NCBI GenBank assembly: GCA_033722075.1 | Contig: JAWVZU010000082.1 | Span: 1 to 13,769, forward strand | Source of the DNA: JAWVZU01 sp033722075 | Lineage (GTDB): Bacteria > Pseudomonadota > Gammaproteobacteria > Xanthomonadales > SZUA-38 | Reading direction: 5' to 3' | Length of the DNA stretch: 13,769 nucleotides | Shown: positions 1 through 8,334 of the stretch, one piece after another | Numbering within the stretch: position 1 is the first letter of the stretch | Layout: every line of letters starts with the position of its first letter | Position numbers and translations under genes: made by a program | The notes under the pieces: model-generated | What the model saw: the letters and a program-made list of their open reading frames with translations, nothing else | Database searches by the model: none | Told to the model about the DNA's origin: nothing

Positions 1-933
1 GGCTGGCCCTACAAGCCGAAGATTCCCGGGGCGGAACTGGCCATCACCTCCAATGAAGTCTTCGATCTGCCGGAGTTTCCGCAGCGCGTCGCTGTCTACG
101 GAGGGGGCTATATTGCGCTGGAGTTTGCCGGCATCTTCAACGGGCTCGGCGCCGATACGACGCTGGTCTACCGGCGCGGTGAGGTGCTCCGCGGCTTCGA
201 TCACGACATCCGCACGCTGATGCGCGAGGAACTCGGTCACAAGGGGGTCAAGCGTCGCCTGGAGACGGAAATCACTGCGCTGGAGAAAACGGCCGGCGGC
301 ATTCGGGTGAGCTACAATAACGGTGAGTCCGAGGAGGTCGACCAGGTCCTGTTCGCGACCGGCCGGGTGCCCAACGTCGAAGGCCTTGGGCTGGAATCGG
401 TCGGAGTCGAGACCCGCGAGGGGGCCGTCGTCGTCGACGAATATTCGCAGACCTCGGTGGAGAACATCTATGCAGTGGGTGACGTGACCGATCGGATGGC
501 TCTGACGCCAGTGGCGCTGATGGAGGGCGAGGCCTTTGCCCGGACCGTTTTCGGCGAGGAGGCGACTCCGGTTGATCATGCCTGGGTGCCGTCCGCGGTG
601 TTCAGCAACCCGCCGATCGGCACCGTCGGCCTGACCGAAGAGGAAGCTCGATCGCAGTTCGGCGAGCTCGACATCTACCGCTCCGTTTTCCGTCCCATGA
701 AGCACACGCTTTCCGGCCGCGAAGAGAAATCCATGATGAAACTCGTGGTCGATCGCAAGTCGCAGCGGGTCGTCGGCGTCCACCTGGTCGGACTGGATGC
801 GCCGGAGATGCTGCAGGGTTTCGGCGTCGCAGTGAAGATGGGCGCCACCAAGGCGCAATTCGACCAGACCATCGGTATTCATCCCACATCGGCCGAAGAA
901 CTCGTGACCATGCGCAATCCGATCGATGCTTGA
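1..933 (+). CDS. gor: Glutathione-disulfide reductase, 5'-truncated by window edge
   Basis: This is a cytosolic flavoenzyme that reduces glutathione disulfide with NADPH. The reading frame is open from base 1 and the last 310 residues are visible; the FAD-binding N-terminus and redox-active cysteine pair lie upstream of the window. The NADPH-binding domain shows the glycine-rich stretch GGGYIALEFAG at about bases 100-132, followed by YRRGEVLRGFD, whose arginines fit NADPH rather than NADH preference. The second FAD contact is the AVGDVTDRMALTPVA stretch. The dimerization domain ends in GIHPTSAEE (His codon 880-882), carrying the family's catalytic histidine-glutamate pair. The pattern fits the GR branch found in Rhizobium, Xanthomonas and plants better than mercuric or lipoamide reductases. 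The stop overlaps the next gene by 8 bp, suggesting co-transcription. The family assignment is secure; the exact isozyme name is slightly less so. Confidence 0.93.
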   Translation, partial: GWPYKPKIPGAELAITSNEVFDLPEFPQRVAVYGGGYIALEFAGIFNGLGADTTLVYRRGEVLRGFDHDIRTLMREELGHKGVKRRLETEITALEKTAGGIRVSYNNGESEEVDQVLFATGRVPNVEGLGLESVGVETREGAVVVDEYSQTSVENIYAVGDVTDRMALTPVALMEGEAFARTVFGEEATPVDHAWVPSAVFSNPPIGTVGLTEEEARSQFGELDIYRSVFRPMKHTLSGREEKSMMKLVVDRKSQRVVGVHLVGLDAPEMLQGFGVAVKMGATKAQFDQTIGIHPTSAEELVTMRNPIDA

Positions 934-3900
934 ACGAGGCCTGCTACGTGGGCTGGCGTTGCTGCTGATACTGAGTGTCGGCAACTCCGCTCAGGCTGCC
1001 CAGCCGAACCCAGAGCGCGACTGGGCCTCTCCGACCGGTCGCTACCTGGTGCAATTCTCCTCACCGCCGGTAGCCCGCTTCGCCGGCGACGAGCGCCCTG
1101 ACGGCACCAGGCTGAAGGCCACCTCGCCGGCCGTCACCGGCCAGCGGCGCCTGAACGTGGCCAGTCCGGCAGTGAAGACCTACCGTTCGGTTCTGGAGTC
1201 GGAGCGCGCGGAGTGGCTGCAGCGCGCAGCGCAGGAACTCGGGCGCGCGCTGCAACCGACTGCGGAACTGGATCTCACGGCCCATGGGATCGTCGTTTCG
1301 CTTTCCCCGGCCGAAGCGCAGAAGCTTGCCCAGCTACCGGGGGTCAGGGCGGTCCTGCCTGATCGCATCTTCAGGATGGAGACTGATGCCGGGCCGGAGT
1401 GGGTCGGCGCGCCGCCGGTCTGGCAGGGACAGAACGGCCATGGCCCCAATCTCGGTGAGGGAGTCGTCGTTGGCGTGCTGGACGGCGGAGTGAACTGGGA
1501 CCATCCCGCCTTCGCGGATCCGGCACCGGACGGCTATGACCACAGCAACCCGAAGGGGCGTCGCTTTGGCCTGTGCTCCAGTGCCCAGGTGAACTGCAAC
1601 GACAAGCTCATCGGAGTCTATGAATTCACCGCGGACGATCAGCAGGGACGCGACGTGGATGGGCACGGCTCCCACGTCGCGAGTACTGCGGTGGGCAATG
1701 TGCGTACCCAGGAAATCGAAGCAATCACGACCACGCTGGCACTGAACGTGTCGGGTGTCGCGCCCCACGCAAACCTCATCAGCTATCGCGTCTGTCGAGA
1801 GGACGACCCGGAGACCACCAGCTTCGAGGGTTGCAATTTCACCGCGATCGGAGAGGCCCTGGACCAGGCCGTGAGTGACGGGGTCGACGTGATCAACTTC
1901 TCGATCTCCGGCGATCCGGAGACGAGCCCCTGGGAAGAGACCATATCGAGCCAGATGCTGAGCGTTCGCCTGGCCGGGATCCCGGTGGTGACTTCCGTCG
2001 GGAACAGCGGGCCCCGGCCCGGTACCGCGAAGAATTCCCCATGGATGATCACCGTTGCGGCGGCGACCCATGACCGGCAGTTCGTGAACCGATTGACCTC
2101 CATGATGGGCGGAGCGACTCCGCCGCCGCCGGACCTGGACGGTGTCGGAATCACCGGTGGCTTCGGCCCCGCGCCGATCGTCCACGCCCGGGATTTCGGC
2201 AATGCGCTGTGCGGTGCCGGCGATCCGGAATTGAACCCCACCTGCGAAGAACACACGGGCTCCAGCAATCCATTTGAGCCGGGCACGTTCAATGGCGAAA
2301 TCGTCGTTTGCGATCGCGGGACCTATGGCCGAGTCGAGAAGGGTTTCAATCTTCGCGCATCCGGCGCCGGCGGTTATGTGCTGGCGAATACGGAAGCCCA
2401 GGGCGAGTCGATCGTCGCCGATGACCACTGCCTGCCGGCACTCCACCTCGGGCGCGAGGACGGCGACCGGCTCCGCGACTGGCTGGAGGATGGCACGGGT
2501 CATCAGGGCGTCATTTCCGGCCAGTTTTCCGATGTCGATCCCCGCTACGGGGACCAGGTCGCGGCCTTCAGCTCCCGGGGACCGGCCAACCTCGCCCAAG
2601 GCGTCCTCAAGCCGGATCTGGCGGCTCCGGGGGTCAATATCCTTGCCGCCGACTTCAACGACGACCAGGCGCGATTTCTTAGCGGCACTTCCATGTCCTC
2701 GCCCCATGTTGCCGGCGCCGTGGCGCTGCTGCTTGCGCAGGACGCGGAGCTGCGCCCGGATCAGATCCATTCCATCCTCATGACGACCGCTCTTGCCGAC
2801 GATATCGTCGACGAATCGAACCAGGGTCCGCTGGGGGCGCGCAATCTGCTCGATGCCGGCGCCGGGCGGTTGCAGGTCGACGCCGCCGCACGTGCCGGAC
2901 TTTATCTGCCGATCGGTTTCTCGGATTTCGACGACGCCAATCCGGATCTGGGCGGCAACCCCGAGAACCTCAATCTGCCGGGACTGGTCGACGAAACGTG
3001 TGACCGGGCGTGTATTTTTTCGCGGACCGTAACCGATCTCGCGGGCGGTGGTACCTGGCGCGTGGAGGTGGACTCCGACTCGAGTGCGGAAGTGAGTGTC
3101 GTGCCGTCCAGCTTCACGCTGGAGGCGAACGGATCCCAGAACCTGGGCATCACCATCGAGCCGATGCTGGGCGGACGCAGCGAGGGAGCGATCATCCTCG
3201 TGCCGGAGGATCCGGACGTTGCGCCGGCGCGACTGCCATTCTCGGTCGCCGCGGTGCCGGGCAATCTGCCCACTACGGTCAAGCTCTCGACCGCGACGGA
3301 TCGGGGGTCGGCTTTCGTCGATATCAGCCCGCTGCGGGTCGGCTTGCCTGACGCGGAATTCCGGGTTCTGGGCCTCGGCCTCCGGCGGACCAGGGAGCAG
3401 ACCCTGCCGCAGGACCCGACCCGGTTGACTCCTTATGGTGGTACGACCGGGACTTTCTTTACCACGGTAGAGCTCGATGACCTGGGTGCCCTGGTTGCGG
3501 AGACGGTCCCCCTGAACAACGGGGATCTCGACCTGTTCGTCGGTCGGGAGAACGGAACGCCGGATGGGCCGCAGGAAGAGGAGGAGCTGTGCCGCAGCAC
3601 GTCTCCGGATGCCTCGGAGCGCTGCGAACTGCTGGACCTGCCGGCCGGAACCTACTGGATCCTGGTCCAGAACTGGGCCTCCAGTCAGAGCGGATCGATG
3701 GATGCGGTACGCATTGCCTATGCGGCCGTGAGCGAGACTGACGCAAGCCTGCTGGCTACCGGCCCGGGTAGCCTGGACATCGATGAGGCCTTCGATGTTC
3801 GCCTGATCTGGGACGAAGGTCGGATGCGCTCCGGACAGACCTGGACGGGTCTCCTACTGCCCAGGTCGGTGGCCGGAACACGTGATCACCGGATCGGCCC

Positions 3901-5053
3901 GATCTGGCTGGAGCTGAGCTACCGGCGGGAAACGTCGGGAACGGCTGGTGATCCCGACCTGGATCGCCCGGCCTACGCGCTGACGGCCGGCGAAGCGGCC
4001 CGCTTTACGCTCGCGCCCAAGGAAGGCCACGGGCGGCTTTTCATCGACGTGCCGGAGGAGGTGCAGAGCCTGACCGTCACGGCAGAGACCGGACAGGATG
4101 CCGAGCTGCGGATCGTGCGGGAACCGTTTGTCTTTGCCGACGCGGCGGTTCCGATCGTCTCGGGCGAGCCGGTCGCTACGGCCAGCGGTCCCGGGGGCAG
4201 CCATGTGCTGGAGATCGACGCGCCCGAGGCCGGGCGCTATTACCTGGTTCCGGTCAACCAGGGGCTGCAGTCGGTCGAGGTAGCGGTAAGCGCCGAACTC
4301 GACCATGGCGAGAATACGCTTCGGCCGGTGCAGGGGCTCTATTTCAATCCAGCCCGCAACGGGGCCGGGTTCAACCTCAACACCACCGGCGATCAGCTGA
4401 TCATCGAGTGGTACACCTACCTCGAGGATGGAACGCCGACCTGGTACCTGGCGCAGGGACCGTTTCCGGTCCAGGGCAACAGCTGGGACGCGGACCTCCT
4501 GTTCTTCAGTTGGAATGGCGCCGCGGCGCGGCCCGTGAGCGTAGGCAAGGCCTCGCTGGTCCTGCTGTCCGAGACCGACCTGGTATTCAGTTTTCGAGTC
4601 AACGGCCTGTCCGGAACGGAACCGTACACGGCCATCGTGCCCGAGCCCGGTTGCGCTGCCCAGGGTGCGCCGGCGGAGCAGACGGGCCTGTGGTTTCTGC
4701 CCGAATCACCCGGGTTCGGTTACTCGGTGCTCAGCCTCGGCGACACGGAGATTCACATCAACTACCTGTTTGACGGACAGGGGTTCCCGCGCTGGGTCCT
4801 GGGCCAGGATACCCTGTCCGATCCCGCCGGCGTCCTCCCGGTGTCACAGTTCACCGGCTTCTGCCCGACCTGCCCATTTGTGCCGGTCGGTTCCCAGGTC
4901 GTCGGACAGAACGCTTTCAGCTTCGAAGGAAACGGGGGCAGCGTCGAGACGACGGTCGATTTCCTGGGCCCGGTCGCCGGCCAGTGGAGCGAAGGTGGCA
5001 GCTGGAGCAACCTCACGCCGGCTTTCGATTGCTCTTCAGTTGATCGCCGGTGA
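926..5053 (+). CDS. Large secreted S8 (subtilisin-like) serine protease with PA insert and C-terminal tandem modules
   Basis: This is a predicted exported subtilase of 1375 residues, far longer than a minimal subtilisin. Residues 1-24 form a signal peptide (arginine-containing n-region, leucine-rich core, cleavage after AQA). A propeptide-like segment beginning YLVQFSSPPVARF follows, to about residue 160. The catalytic triad is D186 (VLDGGVNWDH), H247 (DGHGSHVA) and S589 (GTSMSSPHVAG), with N360 (SVGNSGP) as the oxyanion-hole residue. A protease-associated (PA) domain is inserted between His and Ser, core about 456-520. A beta-sandwich follows to about 780, then a pre-peptidase C-terminal (PPC)-like domain near 839-914. 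The end holds two diverged copies of an aromatic/glycine-rich module (from about 1137 and 1253). The start is favoured because it gives a clean signal peptide, though no good ribosome binding site precedes it; translation may be coupled to gor. Probable role: extracellular or cell-surface protein degradation. Substrate unknown. Confidence 0.93.
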   Translation: MLERGLLRGLALLLILSVGNSAQAAQPNPERDWASPTGRYLVQFSSPPVARFAGDERPDGTRLKATSPAVTGQRRLNVASPAVKTYRSVLESERAEWLQRAAQELGRALQPTAELDLTAHGIVVSLSPAEAQKLAQLPGVRAVLPDRIFRMETDAGPEWVGAPPVWQGQNGHGPNLGEGVVVGVLDGGVNWDHPAFADPAPDGYDHSNPKGRRFGLCSSAQVNCNDKLIGVYEFTADDQQGRDVDGHGSHVASTAVGNVRTQEIEAITTTLALNVSGVAPHANLISYRVCREDDPETTSFEGCNFTAIGEALDQAVSDGVDVINFSISGDPETSPWEETISSQMLSVRLAGIPVVTSVGNSGPRPGTAKNSPWMITVAAATHDRQFVNRLTSMMGGATPPPPDLDGVGITGGFGPAPIVHARDFGNALCGAGDPELNPTCEEHTGSSNPFEPGTFNGEIVVCDRGTYGRVEKGFNLRASGAGGYVLANTEAQGESIVADDHCLPALHLGREDGDRLRDWLEDGTGHQGVISGQFSDVDPRYGDQVAAFSSRGPANLAQGVLKPDLAAPGVNILAADFNDDQARFLSGTSMSSPHVAGAVALLLAQDAELRPDQIHSILMTTALADDIVDESNQGPLGARNLLDAGAGRLQVDAAARAGLYLPIGFSDFDDANPDLGGNPENLNLPGLVDETCDRACIFSRTVTDLAGGGTWRVEVDSDSSAEVSVVPSSFTLEANGSQNLGITIEPMLGGRSEGAIILVPEDPDVAPARLPFSVAAVPGNLPTTVKLSTATDRGSAFVDISPLRVGLPDAEFRVLGLGLRRTREQTLPQDPTRLTPYGGTTGTFFTTVELDDLGALVAETVPLNNGDLDLFVGRENGTPDGPQEEEELCRSTSPDASERCELLDLPAGTYWILVQNWASSQSGSMDAVRIAYAAVSETDASLLATGPGSLDIDEAFDVRLIWDEGRMRSGQTWTGLLLPRSVAGTRDHRIGPIWLELSYRRETSGTAGDPDLDRPAYALTAGEAARFTLAPKEGHGRLFIDVPEEVQSLTVTAETGQDAELRIVREPFVFADAAVPIVSGEPVATASGPGGSHVLEIDAPEAGRYYLVPVNQGLQSVEVAVSAELDHGENTLRPVQGLYFNPARNGAGFNLNTTGDQLIIEWYTYLEDGTPTWYLAQGPFPVQGNSWDADLLFFSWNGAAARPVSVGKASLVLLSETDLVFSFRVNGLSGTEPYTAIVPEPGCAAQGAPAEQTGLWFLPESPGFGYSVLSLGDTEIHINYLFDGQGFPRWVLGQDTLSDPAGVLPVSQFTGFCPTCPFVPVGSQVVGQNAFSFEGNGGSVETTVDFLGPVAGQWSEGGSWSNLTPAFDCSSVDRR

Positions 5054-5086
5054 CCCTTTTGTCAAACTCCTGACAAATACCGAAAA
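5054..5086 (+). promoter_or_regulatory. Spacer with perfect 7-bp inverted repeat upstream of the SUMF1-domain gene
   Basis: The 33-bp gap between the protease stop and the next gene contains TTTGTCA (5058-5064), a 6-nt centre, and TGACAAA (5071-5077), an exact dyad. It is AT-rich in an otherwise GC-rich region. It could be an operator half-site pair or a small mRNA hairpin just ahead of the start codon. There is no run of T after the downstream arm, so it is not a convincing intrinsic terminator. TTGTCA at 5059-5064 resembles a -35 box, but no matching -10 hexamer lies 16-18 bp downstream. Confidence 0.4.
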
Positions 5087-6946
5087 ATGGCAACATCACT
5101 CGTCATGCACCGAATTCTGCCGGTTGCGTTAGTGTTGATGGCCGGGTTGGCACCGGGTCCGGTGCCGATTGCCGTGGCACAGGATCAGAACCAGGACCAG
5201 GCGGAAGAGACCGGAGACGATGAACGGCGAGTCCGGAGGCTGCGCGATTCACTCGCCATCGACCCGGAAACGGAGTGGCAACCCAATCTGGATACGAGCA
5301 ACCTGGATGCCGAAATCCAGCGCAAGCTCGGCGCCGCTGAGCGGGCCTTTCAGGCAGGTGATCTGACCTCGCCTCCCCAGGCCAATGCGCTCTACTACTT
5401 CCGGCAGGTCCTGGACGTGGATCCCCAGAATCGCGACGCGCAGCAGGGCGTCGGTCGGGTTGCCGACCAGCTCGTCGCACAGGCCCGGAGCGCGCAGGAG
5501 GCCGGCGATCGTGCGGCCGCGGTCGCCTACATCGAAGCGGTGAAAGCATTTCGGCCGAACTATCCCGGGTTGCAGACGCTGGAGGATGAAATCACCCGGC
5601 GCGGTGAGATCGTAGCCCTGCTGGCGACGGCGGAGGAGCAGATCGCCAACAGCCGCCTGACTTCTCCCGAAGGTGACAATGCCCTCGAATCCCTGCGTGC
5701 CGTACTGGCCATCGATAGCGGAAACGCGGACGCGCAGGACGGATTGCAACGGGTCGAGAGCGCGCTGCTGGCGCGGGCTCAGTCGGCTATCGGCAGCGAT
5801 GACTTCGTGGAAGCCGGGTCGCTGATCGAGAGCGCCGAGTCGGTGCGTGGCGGTTCGCCTGCCGTTGATGAAGCGCGGACAGCACTCGACGAGGCTAGGC
5901 AGGCGGCCTGGGAGCAACGGCTGCAACAGGCGCAGGCCAGCATCCGGGAGGGGGATCTCGACAGCGCGGAAGCGAGCCTGCAGGGGCTCGCCGAGGCCGG
6001 TTATCCTGACGTCGACGAGCTGGATGCGCTTCGCGCGGAGATCGACCGAATTCGACGCCTGAGGGCGTTCCCCCCGGGCTCTACGCTGACTGACGAGCTG
6101 GCCAGCGGGGGCACGGCCCCGACGATCACCGTCGTTCCCGCCGGAAGCTTCACCATGGGCTCGCCGAGCGGGGAGCGAGATCGGTCGGAAAACGAGGGGC
6201 CGACTCGCGAAATCACCTTCACCATTCCCTTCGGACTCGGCGAAACGGAGGTGACGGTAGCCGATTTCAGGCGTTTCGTGGAAGCGACGGGCTACGTGAC
6301 GAGTGCGGAAGAAACCGGCGAATCCACCATCTACAATGTGCTCGGCGATGGCCTCAAGACCGAAGCCGGAATCACCTGGCGTCAGGATTTCCAGGGGCAG
6401 GAGGCCAAAGATGAGGAACCCGTGGTCCACGTCTCCTGGAATGATGCCAAGGCGTATGCCGAATGGCTCGCGTCGGAAACGGGCCAACCATACCGGTTGC
6501 CGAGTGAGGCGGAATTCGAGTACGCCCTGCGCGGCGGCACAGATTCCCCCTACTGGTGGGGTTCGGGCACGCCGCGCGAAGAGGTCGAGAACCTGACCGG
6601 GGAACGGGACCGGATGGCGGGGCGCTGGGAATGGCCGGATCCGTTCGATCGCTATGGCGATGACCACTGGGGGCCGGCGCCGGTGAAGAGTTTTCAGCCC
6701 AACCCGTTCGGGCTATATGACATCGGCGGCAACGTCCTGGAATGGGTCGCCGACTGCTACTCGGCCGGTCACGCGAACGCGCCTGCCGACGGCTCCGCGG
6801 TAACCACCGGCAACTGCGGGGTGCATGTCCTGAAAGGCGGCGGATGGGCCCTGCCGCCGGCCATGTCGCGTTCGGCCAGTCGGTCGTCCGCGCAGTCCGA
6901 CCGCAGTACCTGCCTGGTGGGATTCCGGGTTGCCCGGGATCTTTAG
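5087..6946 (+). CDS. Exported protein with helical repeats and a C-terminal SUMF1/FGE-like (pseudo-FGE) domain
   Basis: The 619-residue protein begins with a probable signal peptide; cleavage after AVA (about residue 31) would release it to the periplasm or outside. Met7 (base 5105) is an equally plausible start giving a more typical signal peptide; neither has a clear ribosome binding site. Residues about 60-330 are charged, alanine-rich and helical, resembling TPR/SEL-type repeats, with an internal duplication of about 98 residues (LTSPPQANAL near 93, LTSPEGDNAL near 191). Residues about 345-617 form a sulfatase-modifying-factor domain: VVPAGSFTMG (349-358), NVLEWVADC (549-557), KGGGW (583-587) and a terminal GFRVA. 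The two cysteines that true formylglycine-generating enzymes carry just after GG(S/G)W are absent here (ALPPAMSR), so sulfatase-activating oxidase activity is unlikely. It probably acts as a binding or scaffold module. It follows the protease by 33 bp and its stop overlaps the convergent kmo stop. Confidence 0.88.
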   Translation: MATSLVMHRILPVALVLMAGLAPGPVPIAVAQDQNQDQAEETGDDERRVRRLRDSLAIDPETEWQPNLDTSNLDAEIQRKLGAAERAFQAGDLTSPPQANALYYFRQVLDVDPQNRDAQQGVGRVADQLVAQARSAQEAGDRAAAVAYIEAVKAFRPNYPGLQTLEDEITRRGEIVALLATAEEQIANSRLTSPEGDNALESLRAVLAIDSGNADAQDGLQRVESALLARAQSAIGSDDFVEAGSLIESAESVRGGSPAVDEARTALDEARQAAWEQRLQQAQASIREGDLDSAEASLQGLAEAGYPDVDELDALRAEIDRIRRLRAFPPGSTLTDELASGGTAPTITVVPAGSFTMGSPSGERDRSENEGPTREITFTIPFGLGETEVTVADFRRFVEATGYVTSAEETGESTIYNVLGDGLKTEAGITWRQDFQGQEAKDEEPVVHVSWNDAKAYAEWLASETGQPYRLPSEAEFEYALRGGTDSPYWWGSGTPREEVENLTGERDRMAGRWEWPDPFDRYGDDHWGPAPVKSFQPNPFGLYDIGGNVLEWVADCYSAGHANAPADGSAVTTGNCGVHVLKGGGWALPPAMSRSASRSSAQSDRSTCLVGFRVARDL

Positions 6947-8334
6947 CTGAGGGAAATCGGCGCGGGGGCGGGGAGGGGGTCGAGTCGCTCCTCGATTAAC
7001 CGCTCGGCCGCGTCGAAGTCGACCTCGTCCACGGACTCCCGACCCTGCACGAGTTCGGTCAATATCCCCGCATTGATCCTGCCCCGACGCTGTGCCTGGG
7101 CATAGGGAATGCGGCGAAACATGACCAGCGAATAGCGCGGCACGAATCGGGTTGGGTGGCGGCGCTCCAGTTCCAGGGCGAGCGCCCGTTTCAGAAGGTA
7201 TTCGGGGTCCACCACGGAAGCACGCATTTCCACGTAGTTCTCCAGCGCCATGTCGGCGATCGCGTTGGCATTCGGTTTCCGGTCCGCCTCGAAGGCGGCG
7301 AAGGCCTCATCCCAGCGCGTGGATGCACCGATGATCCGGTCGAGCTCGGCGCAGTCCTCGAAGGCGCAGTTCATGCCTTGCCCGTGGAACGGCACGACTG
7401 CATGGGCCGCATCGCCAAGGATCGCGACCCGGCCGTCGAGATGCCAGTGATCGCATCGGATCGTTCCGAGCACGCCCACCGGATTTTCCGCGAAGTCGGT
7501 TTCGAGTTGATCGAGCAGGTCCAAAGTGTCCGGAAACCGGGACCGGATGAAGCTTTCGAAGGACGGGAAATCCTGGAGTGTCGCAAACGACGGGTCCCCT
7601 TCGTTCGGCATGAAGAGGGTAACCGTGAAACTGCGGTCCGCGTTCGGCAGCGCGATCATCATGTACCCGCCGCGAGGCCAGATGTGAAGCGCTTCGGGAT
7701 CCATCCGGAACCCCTCGTCGGCCGGCGGAATGGTCAGTTCCCGGTAACCGTGATCGAGCAGGTCGGAGGTCGCCTCGAAATCGAGGTGGCGTTCCAGCAT
7801 GGTGCGGACGACGGAACCGGCCCCGTCTGCCCCGACCAGCGGAAAGACCGGACGGTCATACTGGCGGTCTGACGCCTGATCCCGGAACGTGGCCGTTCCC
7901 GCTTCGAAATCGATCGATTCGATTTCCTGGTTGAAGTGGATGCGTACCCGATCGGTAGCCTCCGCGGCCTCGATCAGGGCCAGGTTCAGGCGGGCGCGGT
8001 GCACCGAGTAGATGACCTCTCCGGCACGCTGGCCGTAGGGCTGCAGGCTCACGTCACCCTCCAGGTCATGGACCATCCGGCCGCGCATCGGTAGCGCAAA
8101 CTGGCCGACCCGGTGATGCAGACCGACCTGTCGCAGCGCATGGATGCCACGCTCCGCCAGGGCCAGGTTGATGGAGCGCCCGGCCGGAACGTCCTGCTTG
8201 CGCGGATCGCCCCAGCGCTCGAAGACCTCGACGCGAAAACCGCGGCGTGCCAGGTACACCGCGAGGAGCGATCCGGCCAGGCCGGCGCCTGCGATGGTGA
8301 CCGTGCCGGTATCCGCAATGGTTAGATCAGCCAT
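6943..8334 (-). CDS. kmo: Kynurenine 3-monooxygenase
   Basis: FAD-dependent aromatic hydroxylase converting L-kynurenine to 3-hydroxykynurenine with NADPH and oxygen. The 463-residue product, within the normal KMO size range, has the dinucleotide fold GAGLAG (16-21), the KMO-typical segment AGRSINLALAERG (51-63), the DG motif GADGAG (168-173) and the second FAD motif GDAAHAVVPFHGQGMN (307-322). There is no C-terminal membrane anchor, unlike the mitochondrial enzyme. The start at 8334 is chosen because homology begins there, a GGAGG ribosome binding site lies 9 nt upstream, and ATG overlaps the kynureninase stop by 8 bp; the open frame continues to 8616 only as a shadow of kynureninase. It is the last gene of the operon, and its stop overlaps that of the convergent SUMF1-domain gene by 4 bp. 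Confidence 0.95.
   Translation of the reverse strand: MADLTIADTGTVTIAGAGLAGSLLAVYLARRGFRVEVFERWGDPRKQDVPAGRSINLALAERGIHALRQVGLHHRVGQFALPMRGRMVHDLEGDVSLQPYGQRAGEVIYSVHRARLNLALIEAAEATDRVRIHFNQEIESIDFEAGTATFRDQASDRQYDRPVFPLVGADGAGSVVRTMLERHLDFEATSDLLDHGYRELTIPPADEGFRMDPEALHIWPRGGYMMIALPNADRSFTVTLFMPNEGDPSFATLQDFPSFESFIRSRFPDTLDLLDQLETDFAENPVGVLGTIRCDHWHLDGRVAILGDAAHAVVPFHGQGMNCAFEDCAELDRIIGASTRWDEAFAAFEADRKPNANAIADMALENYVEMRASVVDPEYLLKRALALELERRHPTRFVPRYSLVMFRRIPYAQAQRRGRINAGILTELVQGRESVDEVDFDAAERLIEERLDPLPAPAPISLS

Noticed and set aside
1334..2770. Long minus-strand open frame (478 codons) antisense to the protease
   Set aside because: The product is arginine/glycine/alanine-rich with no recognizable domain, and it lies fully opposite a clear catalytic domain; typical third-position GC shadow.
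5058..5077. Intrinsic terminator after the protease gene
   Set aside because: The stem is AT-rich and only 7 bp, and no T-tract follows it on either strand.
5249..6667. Minus-strand open frame (472 codons) antisense to the SUMF1-domain gene
   Set aside because: No domain-like pattern; mirrors the coding strand's GC-rich codons.
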